From NCBI GenBank assembly GCA_046296415.1, contig JBKBLN010000003.1, forward strand, positions 216,587 to 280,586: 64,000 nucleotides of DNA. The letters run 5' to 3'. The stretch is from CAYNRA01 sp046296415 (lineage in GTDB: Bacteria > Bacteroidota > Bacteroidia > Cytophagales > Spirosomataceae). The notes below the pieces were generated by a model that was not told where the DNA came from, made no database searches, and was given only the letters and a program-made list of their open reading frames with translations. Made by a program: the position numbers and the translations under genes. Of the stretch, positions 43,678 through 51,987 are shown one piece after another (the stretch's first letter is position 1; every line of letters starts with the position of its first letter).

Positions 43678-44491
43678 CCCCCTCGCGACGGAAGCCCCCT
43701 CTTCCTACCAAAATTTGGATCAAATGTCGGTTCACGCATTATTGTCGGGAATCAACCAAGAGGATCACTCGGTTCCTGTTGCGGTAGCCAAACAAATACC
43801 CCAAATCGAAGCCCTCGTTCAACAGATTGTGCCTCGGATGAAATCCGGTGGCCGATTGTTTTACATCGGGGCGGGTACTTCCGGCCGGTTGGGCATCGTC
43901 GATGCTTCGGAATGCCCCCCAACGTATGGTGTTCCGCATGGGTGGGTCGTGGGAATTATGGCTGGTGGCGACCAGGCCATCCGCCAGGCGGTTGAAAACG
44001 CCGAGGACGATGAAACCCAAGCTTGGTTGGATCTCCAATCCCATCAAATTACGGCTCAGGATACCGTCGTCGGAATTGCTGCCTCGGGCCGGACTCCGTA
44101 CGTGGTCGGAGGATTACGAGACGCCCGTGCGAATGGGTGCTTAACCGGTTGCATCGTCTGTACCGACGGAAGTCCCGTAGCGGCCGAAGCAGAATATCCG
44201 ATTGAAGTCGTGGTTGGGCCGGAGTTCGTAACAGGCTCCACCCGAATGAAAGCGGGTACCGCCCAAAAACTAGTTCTTAATATGATTTCCACCACGACTA
44301 TGATCCAATTAGGGCGTGTGAAGGGAAATCGAATGGTGGATATGCAACTTTCCAATGCTAAGTTAGTCGAGCGTGGTACTCAGATGCTGATGAAATCACT
44401 GCAAATAAATCACCCAGAAGCCCAAGCTCTTTTATTAAAACACGGCAGCGTTCGCAAAGCCGAGGAGGCTTTTAATCAATTACCTCAGTAA
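43661..44491 (+). CDS. murQ: N-acetylmuramic acid 6-phosphate etherase
   Basis: A 276-residue SIS-fold enzyme that splits the lactyl ether of MurNAc-6-phosphate to give GlcNAc-6-phosphate and D-lactate during peptidoglycan recycling. The opening TEAPSSYQNLDQMS, the GAGTSGRLGIVDASECPPTYG phosphate/substrate site with catalytic Glu, GIAASGRTPYV and GSTRMKAGTAQK are MurQ signatures. Slightly shorter than E. coli MurQ (298), lacking the last C-terminal helix. ATG 43661 overlaps the dipeptidase by 17 bases. Confidence 0.95.
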   Translation: MAINLDPLATEAPSSYQNLDQMSVHALLSGINQEDHSVPVAVAKQIPQIEALVQQIVPRMKSGGRLFYIGAGTSGRLGIVDASECPPTYGVPHGWVVGIMAGGDQAIRQAVENAEDDETQAWLDLQSHQITAQDTVVGIAASGRTPYVVGGLRDARANGCLTGCIVCTDGSPVAAEAEYPIEVVVGPEFVTGSTRMKAGTAQKLVLNMISTTTMIQLGRVKGNRMVDMQLSNAKLVERGTQMLMKSLQINHPEAQALLLKHGSVRKAEEAFNQLPQ

Positions 44492-44493
44492 GT

Positions 44494-45486
44494 ATGGTGG
44501 ACTGGGATTGGATGACTTTGGATTGGTTTCGACTTTCTACACTTTTTCAATTTGAGTGGAAATACCCTTTGATTCTCTACGGAATCCTGAGTACTCCCTT
44601 TCTTTTCCTGTTCCGTTGGCTCTTTCATCGCCAGCCCCAACGATTTTTTCTCTCGCTCCCAACAGGTACCCTCCAAACGCACTGGACAACCTATTTGAGG
44701 TGGTTCATCCCCTTTTTTGTTTTGTTGGGCATCTCCTGCTTATGGCTTGCGTTGGCTCGTCCACAACGATTTTTAGATCGAGAAGAAGTGCTGGGAGAAG
44801 GGATCGATATTCTTTTGGCTATCGATGTGTCTGGATCAATGGAAGAGCCCGACCTTCAACCCAATCGACTCGAAGCAGCCAAACAAGTAGCTTTGGAATT
44901 TGTTCAAGGCCGACTTCAAGATCGAATCGGGATCGTTGTCTTCGCTGGTGAACCCTATTTGTTATCTCCTCTCACCACCGACTACGACCAATTAACTTCC
45001 TTGATTCGTTCCATCCAACCCCAAATGATCGCCGTGGATGGTACAGCCCTAGGCTCAGCTTTGGCCATGTGCATCAATCATTTGCGTGACATGCCAAGTA
45101 AAAGTAAGGTGGCTATTCTTTTGTCCGACGGAAACAGTTCAAATGATATTCTCTCCCCCATCAATGCGGCGGATTTGGCCAAATTCTTCCAAATCCAAGT
45201 GTATACCATTGCTGTTGGACGAGACAGTCAAGCCGAACGCGTGGATGAAAAGGCCCTTCGTGAAATCGCCAAAGAAGGAGAGGGTGCCTTCTTTAGAGCG
45301 ACCGACACCCAAGCTTTAGCCCAAATTTTTAGCCGCATCAATCAACTGGAAAAGGCAAAAATTCAAATGAAGACCCAGCAGGATGTCCGAGATTTTTACT
45401 ACATCTATTTGTATTGGGCCTTGATTTTCTTGCTAATCGCCTTCTTACTCAAAATTAGTCCTATCGGAAACCTACTCGAAGATTAA
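44494..45486 (+). CDS. BatA-like von Willebrand factor A protein
   Basis: A 330-residue membrane protein. Helices at about 25-42 and 65-85 precede a vWA domain whose MIDAS motif DVSGSM lies at about 110-115, with the supporting Thr in DGTALGSA and Asp in LLSDGNSS. A last helix is at about 303-320. This is the BatA layout of the Bacteroides aerotolerance operon. The MoxR ATPase and BatB/C/D genes normally beside it are absent here. It begins three bases after murQ. Confidence 0.88.
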   Translation: MVDWDWMTLDWFRLSTLFQFEWKYPLILYGILSTPFLFLFRWLFHRQPQRFFLSLPTGTLQTHWTTYLRWFIPFFVLLGISCLWLALARPQRFLDREEVLGEGIDILLAIDVSGSMEEPDLQPNRLEAAKQVALEFVQGRLQDRIGIVVFAGEPYLLSPLTTDYDQLTSLIRSIQPQMIAVDGTALGSALAMCINHLRDMPSKSKVAILLSDGNSSNDILSPINAADLAKFFQIQVYTIAVGRDSQAERVDEKALREIAKEGEGAFFRATDTQALAQIFSRINQLEKAKIQMKTQQDVRDFYYIYLYWALIFLLIAFLLKISPIGNLLED

Positions 45487-45490
45487 TCGT

Positions 45491-46957
45491 ATGCAAGCAC
45501 TCCTCTGCCAAACATTTGGCCCACCCGAATCTCTTCGTATCCAAGATGTTCCCGACCCCACCCCCCAACCCCATGAAGTGATTCTACGGGTGATAGCTTG
45601 TTCTGCCAATTTTCCGGATGTTCTCATCATTCAGAACCAGTACCAATTTAAACCCAATTTACCGTTTTCGCCCGGGGGCGAAGTGGCCGGAATCATTGAG
45701 GCCGTAGGGGAACAGGTAACTAGATGGAAAAAAGGCCAACGGGTTATTGCTTTGTGTGGCTGGGGAGGAATGGCAGAAAAAGTAGCTGTCTCGCAAGATA
45801 AGGTAATTCCCCTTCCCGACACCATGGACTACATTTCGGGGGCTTCACTTTTGTACACCTTCGGCACCACATTGCATGCCCTGCAGGATCGTGCCAAAAT
45901 ACTACCCGGAGAAACTCTCCTGATTTTAGGCGCCGGCGGTGGAATCGGTCTCGCTGCCATACAAGTTGGAAAGTGGATGGGGGCCCAAGTATTTGCTGTT
46001 GCCAGCACACCCGAAAAAAGACAGGTATGCCTGGATATGGGTGCCGACTTCGTCTTGCCTTATGACCCTGCCGAATGGAAAAAAGCCATAGGCCCTCAAG
46101 GTGTGAATGTCATTCTGGATCCTGTGGGCGGCAAATGGTCGGAACCCGCCGTCCGGATGCTCAGTTGGCAAGGCCGGTACCTGGTGGTTGGATTTACCGA
46201 TGGATCCATTGGCCAACCCCCATTGAATCTCGCTTTGTTGAAAGGAGGAACATGGATGGGCGTTTTTTGGGGACGTTTTACCCAAGAACAACCCCTTCAG
46301 AATCAACAAAATAGTGAAACCCTGGCTCGGTTATTCGAGGAAAAGAAAATCAAATCACACATCCACAAAATATACTCCTTAGAGGAAGCCTCCCAGGCAC
46401 TGACCGACCTGCAAAATCGGCAAGTTATTGGTAAAGCCATTGTCCTAGTGGATCCTGTGGTAGGCCAAGAGTCTCCTGCTGTGGCAGTCTCCCATCCAGC
46501 ACCCTTACTTTTCGATTCATTACAAGCCCTAGATCAGCATGAGGGAAAATCGCTGGGCACCACTCCTTGGTTAACGATTACGCAAGATCTTGTGAATGAT
46601 TTTGCTCGTACTACCGGCGATTACCAATGGATCCATTTGGATGCGAACCAAGCGGCACAAACTCCTTTTCAAAAGACCATTGTGCATGGCTTCCTCACAC
46701 TTTCACTCATGTCCCAGTGGATGTACCAATTGTATCGAATTGAGGGCTCCACCATGGCTGTCAATAGCGGAAGCAACCGAGTGCGGTACCTTCATCCTAT
46801 TCCAGTTGGTAGTCGATTACGAGCTCATGCCGTATTAGAAAAAGTAGAAAAACGCAATGCTTCCTCGCGTCGTTTAACTACCCTGGTCTCCATCGAAATG
46901 GCGGGTTATGACAAGCCTGTTTGTACCGCAGAATTGCTGAGTATAGTCTATGAATAA
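45491..46957 (+). CDS. NADPH:quinone oxidoreductase-like (MDR) domain fused to MaoC-type hydratase domain
   Basis: A 488-residue fusion. Residues 1-320 form a zinc-free medium-chain dehydrogenase/reductase of the quinone oxidoreductase type: FSPGGEVAGIIEAVGEQV, then the NADPH site LILGAGGGIGLAAIQVGKWMGAQVFAVAST. Residues about 355-485 are a MaoC/hot-dog (R)-enoyl-CoA hydratase: DFARTTGDYQWIHLD supplies the catalytic Asp/His, and IVHGFLTLSLMSQ the following helix. A natural interpretation is sequential action on an enoyl-CoA, but no acyl-CoA genes are adjacent. The frame is continuous through the linker (about 320-350), with no sign of assembly error. Confidence 0.88.
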   Translation: MQALLCQTFGPPESLRIQDVPDPTPQPHEVILRVIACSANFPDVLIIQNQYQFKPNLPFSPGGEVAGIIEAVGEQVTRWKKGQRVIALCGWGGMAEKVAVSQDKVIPLPDTMDYISGASLLYTFGTTLHALQDRAKILPGETLLILGAGGGIGLAAIQVGKWMGAQVFAVASTPEKRQVCLDMGADFVLPYDPAEWKKAIGPQGVNVILDPVGGKWSEPAVRMLSWQGRYLVVGFTDGSIGQPPLNLALLKGGTWMGVFWGRFTQEQPLQNQQNSETLARLFEEKKIKSHIHKIYSLEEASQALTDLQNRQVIGKAIVLVDPVVGQESPAVAVSHPAPLLFDSLQALDQHEGKSLGTTPWLTITQDLVNDFARTTGDYQWIHLDANQAAQTPFQKTIVHGFLTLSLMSQWMYQLYRIEGSTMAVNSGSNRVRYLHPIPVGSRLRAHAVLEKVEKRNASSRRLTTLVSIEMAGYDKPVCTAELLSIVYE

Positions 46958-46972
46958 TTTAAAAAATTCTGC

Positions 46973-46980
46973 ATCTTTGC
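46973..46980 (+). promoter_or_regulatory. Near-consensus -7 element (CATCTTTG) for the comB-like gene
   Basis: CATCTTTG differs from TAnnTTTG only at the first base and lies 25 bases ahead of the ATG at 47005, within a small stem CTGCA-TCTT-TGCAG. Confidence 0.35.
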
Positions 46981-47004
46981 AGCCATTTTCTTATAAAAAT
47001 ACAA

Positions 47005-47715
47005 ATGAAACAAATTGACGTTTGCCTCTCTCCGGACTTGCTTCACCTACATAATTTAGAGAATTCCATTGTCGTGGTAACGGATATATTTCGGGCGACT
47101 TCTTGTATGGTAAGTGGCTTTGCACATGGTGTAAAAAGCATCATTCCTGTAGCAACCGTGGAGGAATGTAAGGCCTTACAAGATCGTGGCTATATTGCAG
47201 CGGCCGAACGTAACGCCCAAAAGGTTGAAGGATTTGACTTAGATAACTCCCCTTTTTCCTTTATGGATGATCGGCTCATCGGCGGAAAAATCGCCATGAC
47301 TACCACCAACGGTACCCTGTCCATTACCAAAGCCAAAGCATCGGCGGTAAAGGTCATGGTTGGGGCTTTTTTAAATTTAAAAGCAGTGGCCGATTATTTG
47401 AGAGACCAACCCTACGATGTGCTGGTGCTTTGCGCTGGCTGGAAAGGTAGACCCAACTTGGAAGACACCCTTTTTGCAGGAGCACTTGTGCAGGCGCTTC
47501 AAGAAGAATATGCAGTGGCAGAAGATAGTGCGCTGATGGCCATGAGATCTTACCAGCTTGCTAAACCGGATATGCTGGGCTTTCTAGCCAATTCTTCTCA
47601 TGTGCGTCGTCTTCAACGTTTGGGAATTCAAAAAGACATCACCTATTGTGTTCAGCACGATCTTTATGATGTCATTCCAATTTTAAGAGGAAATGAATTG
47701 GTAAACTTGTCCTAA
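47005..47715 (+). CDS. comB: 2-phosphosulfolactate phosphatase (ComB) family protein
   Basis: A 236-residue Mg-dependent phosphatase of the ComB fold: VVVTDIFRATSCMVSGFAHG near the start, ERNAQKVEGFDLDNSPF, MTTTNGTLSI and CAGWKGRPNLEDTLFAGALV are family blocks. In methanogens ComB makes sulfolactate for coenzyme M. No other coenzyme M or sulfolactate gene is in the window, and coenzyme M is not expected in this phylum, so the natural substrate here is uncertain. Confidence 0.9.
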   Translation: MKQIDVCLSPDLLHLHNLENSIVVVTDIFRATSCMVSGFAHGVKSIIPVATVEECKALQDRGYIAAAERNAQKVEGFDLDNSPFSFMDDRLIGGKIAMTTTNGTLSITKAKASAVKVMVGAFLNLKAVADYLRDQPYDVLVLCAGWKGRPNLEDTLFAGALVQALQEEYAVAEDSALMAMRSYQLAKPDMLGFLANSSHVRRLQRLGIQKDITYCVQHDLYDVIPILRGNELVNLS

Positions 47716-47719
47716 CGAC

Positions 47720-48319
47720 ATGCGGGAGAAATTGATCAAGGCTCTTTCTAATCATGTTCATGAACGTGCCATCCCGTATCTCCTCGAGGTTTGGGAAAAA
47801 GAGCCTTTTTCACTTTCCATAACCCCTCCTCAAAAAAGCTCCTTTGGGTATTACCGGTATCACCCCCACCAAGGAGCTCTCATACGTTTGAATCACAATC
47901 TCTCGCCATCTCACTTTCTCATGACATTCCTACATGAGGTTGCTCACCATCGTGTCCAATTGAGTCAACTACAGAGAAGGAAACGATTTGCTCCGCATGG
48001 GAAAGAATGGAAACAGACTTTTCAACAACTCATGGAACCGGTACTTCGCCCTCCTTTTTTTCCCGACTACATTCTTCCTATTTTGATCAAACACATGCAG
48101 AATCCAGCGGCCACATCCTCCCGTGATGCACTTCTCAGTCAAGCTTTTCGGCAGGAAAAAGGCGAAAGTTCATCGGTATTAGGTGAATATCCGACGGGAC
48201 ATTTATTTGAATTCAGGGGAAGACATTTCAGACTTCTCCAACACAACCGAACCCGAGCCTTATGCGAAGATCTGTCGAACCATCAGAAATATTGGATCAG
48301 TCGGTCGATACCGATTTAA
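47720..48319 (+). CDS. SprT-like zinc metallopeptidase domain protein
   Basis: A 199-residue protein with HEVAHH (HExxH zinc site and catalytic Glu) near residue 74-79 and FAPHGKEWK carrying the third His ligand downstream, the SprT pattern. SPRTN relatives cut DNA-protein crosslinks in eukaryotes; the bacterial role is unsettled. It starts 4 bases after the comB-like stop; its 3' end overlaps the end of the convergent DUF423 gene by 4 bases. Confidence 0.88.
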   Translation: MREKLIKALSNHVHERAIPYLLEVWEKEPFSLSITPPQKSSFGYYRYHPHQGALIRLNHNLSPSHFLMTFLHEVAHHRVQLSQLQRRKRFAPHGKEWKQTFQQLMEPVLRPPFFPDYILPILIKHMQNPAATSSRDALLSQAFRQEKGESSSVLGEYPTGHLFEFRGRHFRLLQHNRTRALCEDLSNHQKYWISRSIPI

Positions 48320-48690
48320 AGATTCTTAGCAAAAGTCCAGGCGATCAAGGCCCATCCGATCACCAATAAGGTACCACCAATTGGTGCTACTGCCCCAAAT
48401 GCCTTAATTCCAGTGAAGCAAATGAGGTACAAAGCTCCCGAGAAGATTAGCACACCGGCCAACATGGCGTTTCCACCCCATAGCCAAGTCTTTTGCGGAA
48501 ATTCTTTGGCCACATAACCCAGGAGAATCAGGGCCAACGCATGGTAAAATTGGTACTTAACGGCTGTTTCAAAGGTATCCAACCGTTGAGATGATTCCAG
48601 AAAAGATTTTAAGGCATGTGCACCAAATGCACCCAACATCACCCCAATCATGCCCAAAAGGGCTCCAGACACCAACCAAAGTTTATTCAT
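48316..48690 (-). CDS. DUF423 membrane protein (YgdD/TMEM256 family)
   Basis: A 124-residue protein with four membrane helices. GMIGVMLGAFGAHALK in the first helix/loop, KYQFYHALALILLGY and PIGGTLLVIGWALIAWTF are family landmarks. No known activity. The ATG at 48690 is chosen over an upstream in-frame codon that overlaps the YggS gene. It lies 19 bases after that gene and is probably co-transcribed. Confidence 0.9.
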   Translation of the reverse strand: MNKLWLVSGALLGMIGVMLGAFGAHALKSFLESSQRLDTFETAVKYQFYHALALILLGYVAKEFPQKTWLWGGNAMLAGVLIFSGALYLICFTGIKAFGAVAPIGGTLLVIGWALIAWTFAKNL

Positions 48691-48709
48691 AACACATTCG
48701 TTTTTTAGG

Positions 48710-49360
48710 TTATCGATTTCCAAAAATGGCACTACCAATCCGAACCATCGTACTGCCTTCCTTTACTGCCAAGGGCCAGTCACCACTCATGCCCATGGAT
48801 AAATGCCTAAAACTATCTGGGGCTACACGTTGAGCCAGTTCGTCAAAGGTTTTTTTTAAGAATTGAAATTCTTTTCGCACCTGCTCTTCGTCTTCGGTAA
48901 AACTCGCCATGCCCATCAATCCCGCGAATTGGATATTGGGAAAATTAGATGCTTCCTGAAGAATCGACACCACCTCCTCAACGGTCATTCCTGTCTTGGT
49001 TTCCTCTTGTGCAATGTGAACCTGTAGAAGCACCTGAATGCAGCGTTGGTTCTTGAGAGCTTGTTTTTGAATTTCGGTCACCAATTTCCGGCTATCCACA
49101 GATTGAATCATCGTCACAAAGGGGGCGATATATTTCACTTTATTGGTTTGCAAATGTCCAATCAGGTGCCAACGAATATCCGCGGGTAGTTGGGGTTGCT
49201 TGTCAACCAATTCTTGTACATAATTTTCACCAAAATCCCGGCAACCGGCATCGTATGCCTGTTGAATATTTTCCACCGTCTTAAACTTGGAAACAGCCAC
49301 CAAGGTAGCACCTTGAGCGGCTACTTGGGAATGAACGAGTCGATATTGTTCGGCTATCAT
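48710..49360 (-). CDS. YggS/PLPBP family pyridoxal phosphate-binding protein
   Basis: A 216-residue PLP homeostasis protein with an alanine-racemase-type barrel and no racemase domain. TLVAVSKFKTVE carries the PLP-binding Lys, DFGENYVQELVDK and WHLIGHLQTNKVKY are the cofactor/phosphate elements, and GLMGMASF and LSMGMSGDWPLAVKEGSTMVRIGSAIFG close the barrel. Binds and buffers PLP, affecting amino-acid metabolism. Confidence 0.95.
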   Translation of the reverse strand: MIAEQYRLVHSQVAAQGATLVAVSKFKTVENIQQAYDAGCRDFGENYVQELVDKQPQLPADIRWHLIGHLQTNKVKYIAPFVTMIQSVDSRKLVTEIQKQALKNQRCIQVLLQVHIAQEETKTGMTVEEVVSILQEASNFPNIQFAGLMGMASFTEDEEQVRKEFQFLKKTFDELAQRVAPDSFRHLSMGMSGDWPLAVKEGSTMVRIGSAIFGNR

Positions 49361-49370
49361 CTAATGTATT

Positions 49371-50624
49371 TTATTTTTCTGTCCAAAGCTGAGCCAAATG
49401 AACCAAGACCTCAGCCGATTTTGCCATATCTTGTACCGAAACCCATTCCAGTTTCGAGTGAAAGGCATGTTCTCCTGCAAAAAGATTTGGGCAAGGTAAA
49501 CCCATCCATGATAACCTTGAGCCATCCGTTCCACCTCGAATCGCCTGCAGCTTAGGAGATATTCCAGCCCTTGATATAGCTAAAATGGCCTTTTCGATCA
49601 CCTCCGGGCGTTGATCCAAGATCTCGCGCATATTTCGGTATTGTGGATAAATTTCCAATTCTATTTTCGCTTGTGGATAGGCCCCACCCACCGCCGCACA
49701 GACTTCGTGCAACAGGATTCCGAGCGCATCGAGTCGTTCCACTTCAAAATCGCGTAGAATAAACTCCACGGTTGCCCTTTCTGAAGTTCCTTGAACGGAT
49801 ACCGGATGAATAAACCCGTCTCGTCCTTTTGTTGTTTCAGGTGACAGCCGATCGCTTGGTAAAGCATGAAGTAAATCGCCAGCCACTTTGAGTGCATTCA
49901 CCAATTTTTTATAGGCAAATCCGGGATGTGCCGCCACGCCGTGTATGGTCACCCGAGCTCCATTGGCAGAGAACGTTTCATTCTCCACTGAGCCCCGTGT
50001 TTCGCCATCAACTGTGTAGGCAACATCAGCCCCAAGTTTGGTGAGATCGATGTAGTCGGTGCCACGCCCGATCTCCTCATCCGGAGTAAAAACAAGGCGT
50101 ATTTTTCCGTGGGGAATCTGCGGATTTCGAAGCAAATACCCAGCCGCAGTCATGATCGCCGCTAGGCCAGACTTATTATCCGCCCCCAACAAGGTAGTGC
50201 CGGAGGCCGTGATCAAATCATTACCAAGCTGATCCGCCAAATCCGGATGTTCTTCCATCCGAATAATCTGGGTTGGGTCATCTGGCAAGACAATGGGCTC
50301 TCCATTCCAAGAGCGATGAATCAAGGGTTTTACATGGGCCCCAGAGCAGTCCGGGGACGTGTCCATATGGGAACAAAACGCAACCACCGGTCCATCCTTT
50401 TGATCTATCGTGGAAGGTAGTGTGGCATATACATATCCATATGGATCCATCTCGACCTCCGCTGCCCCCAAAGAAACAAGCTCTTCTGCTAAGATAGCGC
50501 CCAATAACTTTTGTTTTTCTGTAGAAGGGAAGGTGCTTGAATCTGGATCAGACTGGGTGTCCACTTTTACGTATCGACAAAAGCGTTCTATCAATTCGTG
50601 AACTTCTTCCTCCGAAAAAAACAT
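49371..50624 (-). CDS. pepT: Peptidase T (tripeptide aminopeptidase)
   Basis: A 417-residue M20B aminopeptidase that removes the N-terminal residue from tripeptides. FCSHMDTSPDCSG carries zinc ligand His and Asp, TLLGADNKSGLAAIM the bridging Asp, FTPDEEIGRGTDYID the catalytic and ligand Glu, and GGTDGSRLSWMGLPCPNLFAG the C-terminal loop. Length equals that of E. coli PepT within a few residues. Follows a MazG-like gene by 7 bases and precedes the YggS gene by 10, so the minus-strand group 51108-48316 is likely an operon. Confidence 0.95.
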   Translation of the reverse strand: MFFSEEEVHELIERFCRYVKVDTQSDPDSSTFPSTEKQKLLGAILAEELVSLGAAEVEMDPYGYVYATLPSTIDQKDGPVVAFCSHMDTSPDCSGAHVKPLIHRSWNGEPIVLPDDPTQIIRMEEHPDLADQLGNDLITASGTTLLGADNKSGLAAIMTAAGYLLRNPQIPHGKIRLVFTPDEEIGRGTDYIDLTKLGADVAYTVDGETRGSVENETFSANGARVTIHGVAAHPGFAYKKLVNALKVAGDLLHALPSDRLSPETTKGRDGFIHPVSVQGTSERATVEFILRDFEVERLDALGILLHEVCAAVGGAYPQAKIELEIYPQYRNMREILDQRPEVIEKAILAISRAGISPKLQAIRGGTDGSRLSWMGLPCPNLFAGEHAFHSKLEWVSVQDMAKSAEVLVHLAQLWTEK

Positions 50625-50631
50625 AAGGTCT

Positions 50632-51108
50632 TTACTTTCTAAATTTGTTTACAACCGAAACCAAATCCGCTGGCGAATAGTGCACATTTTTTAAGGTTTT
50701 TTGGTCCTCCGTCCGATACACTAAAAATCGATCCCCGTCGGCAATGTAATAACAAGGAGTTCCTTTGGCTTCATAGAACGCAACGGTTTCTTTCGCCTCA
50801 GATTCATTTTGGCAGGCCTTGCTCATATTGGATCGTTGAACCTCATTAAAAAGTTCTTCAAAACTTTCTCCTAAACCAAATTCTAACACGGCCCCCATGA
50901 GGACATATTGTAAATCACAAAGCGCATCAGCCGCTTCGACAATATCTTGGTTCTCAACCGCCTCCTGAAATTCCTTTAGTTCTTCTGATAGCAACGAAAT
51001 CCGTAATTTAGCGCGTTCCAATGGTGGAATTTGAGGTGAATTCAGAATGGGGTGATGGAAAGTACGATGGAATTCAGCCACTTGGACTAAGGCATCTGGG
51101 GTATTCAT
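50632..51108 (-). CDS. MazG/PRA-PH-like nucleotide pyrophosphohydrolase
   Basis: A 158-residue all-alpha NTP-PPase. SLLSEELKEFQEAVENQD gives the ExxE metal site and EAADALCDLQYVLMG the second DxxD-type acidic helix. This phage-like subgroup (about 150 residues) hydrolyses non-canonical or excess nucleoside triphosphates, but the preferred nucleotide cannot be told. First gene of the minus-strand group leading to pepT. Confidence 0.85.
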   Translation of the reverse strand: MNTPDALVQVAEFHRTFHHPILNSPQIPPLERAKLRISLLSEELKEFQEAVENQDIVEAADALCDLQYVLMGAVLEFGLGESFEELFNEVQRSNMSKACQNESEAKETVAFYEAKGTPCYYIADGDRFLVYRTEDQKTLKNVHYSPADLVSVVNKFRK

Positions 51109-51249
51109 TTGCTAATTTTATGAAATAGTTAAGTGTGTATATTTTTGACCGTAAAATCAAGAAACCTTTAGGGTAGCTTGCAAAGTTGGGACAATTTGAA
51201 TAATATTGCTAGCAATCTTGAGGTCATTATAAACAAAAAAATTATTTCT

Positions 51250-51885
51250 ATGAACAAATTAGTTAGACTTCTCTCCGTAGTTGCTCTATCCGCATCTGTT
51301 GCTTTATGGTCATGTAAAGGTGAAAAAGGTGACCAAGGTGAAACAGGTCCAGCGGGTCCAACCGGTCCTGTTGGTCCACAAGGTCCAACCGGTCCACAAG
51401 GTCCAGTTGGTCCGACGGGTCCACAAGGTCAGGCTGGAAATGCCAACGTAAGAACCTTCACCGTTACCATTCAGCCAAACCAGTGGGCGCAAACAGAGGT
51501 GGCAGGTGTAGGTTCTGCGACTACCTCTACTTGGGGAGCTGTTCGTGTAACCAATGCTGAAATCACTGCCGACAGAAACGTATTTGGATACATCCGCAGC
51601 GGTGAAAAATGGTTGGCTTTGCCTGTATTCTTCACCAAAGATATCGATGGTTCCATCGAACGCTTCAATTTCGCTTTCCAAACAGGCCAAGTGGAGTTCT
51701 TTTACCGTGCTCAGTCTACCCTTTTCGGTGGCACAGCAACCTTTGCTCCAGCTAGCAGTGTAGAAGTTCGTTATGTGATCATTCAAAACACAGTAGCTTC
51801 TGCCATGAGAGCCAATGGCGTAGACTTTAACAACTACAACAATGTAATGGATTTCGCAAACGGCGTTACCAACGACGTTCAATAA
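51250..51885 (+). CDS. Collagen-like lipoprotein
   Basis: A 211-residue protein. A lipoprotein signal ends in ALWSCKGEKG, with the lipobox Cys near residue 22. Residues about 24-61 are perfect Gly-x-y triplets (GEKGDQGETGPAGPTGPVG and more, roughly thirteen), many of them G-P-T/V-G-P-Q, able to form a collagen triple helix. The C-terminal ~145 residues are a beta-rich globular domain with no recognised family; it may drive trimer formation or binding. The start at 51250 is preferred because the signal peptide begins there. Closed by a strong terminator. Confidence 0.85.
   Translation: MNKLVRLLSVVALSASVALWSCKGEKGDQGETGPAGPTGPVGPQGPTGPQGPVGPTGPQGQAGNANVRTFTVTIQPNQWAQTEVAGVGSATTSTWGAVRVTNAEITADRNVFGYIRSGEKWLALPVFFTKDIDGSIERFNFAFQTGQVEFFYRAQSTLFGGTATFAPASSVEVRYVIIQNTVASAMRANGVDFNNYNNVMDFANGVTNDVQ
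51328..51432 (+). repeat. Tandem Gly-x-y coding repeat
   Basis: Short in-frame repeats of the kind GGTCCA-ACC-GGTCCT/CCA encode the collagen-like stretch. Copy number is likely to vary between strains by slippage. Confidence 0.75.
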
Positions 51886-51905
51886 GATTATTATCCTTTC
51901 GTTTC

Positions 51906-51940
51906 AAACAGCCGACCGGTATACGGTCGGCTGTTTGTTT
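51906..51940 (+). terminator. Terminator after the collagen-like lipoprotein gene
   Basis: Perfect 13-base arms AAACAGCCGACCG and CGGTCGGCTGTTT around GTATA, followed by GTTTTAT. Confidence 0.88.
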
Positions 51941-51960
51941 TATACACCAATCAAATCCCC

Positions 51961-51968
51961 TACCTTTG
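51961..51968 (+). promoter_or_regulatory. Predicted -7 element (TACCTTTG) for the polysaccharide sugar operon
   Basis: Exact TAnnTTTG match 19 bases before the ATG at 51988; a TTTG at 51934-51937 lies upstream within the preceding terminator at slightly long spacing. Confidence 0.5.
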
Positions 51969-51987
51969 TATTTCATTTGAATGTCGT

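Noticed and set aside
51328..51432. Short repeats checked as a possible CRISPR or minisatellite array
   Set aside because: The repeats are 9-18 bases, directly abutting and in frame with Gly-x-y codons, so they are coding.
51310..51882. A 190-codon minus-strand frame rich in Trp and Thr
   Set aside because: It is the antisense shadow of the collagen-like repeats and has a repetitive, low-complexity composition.
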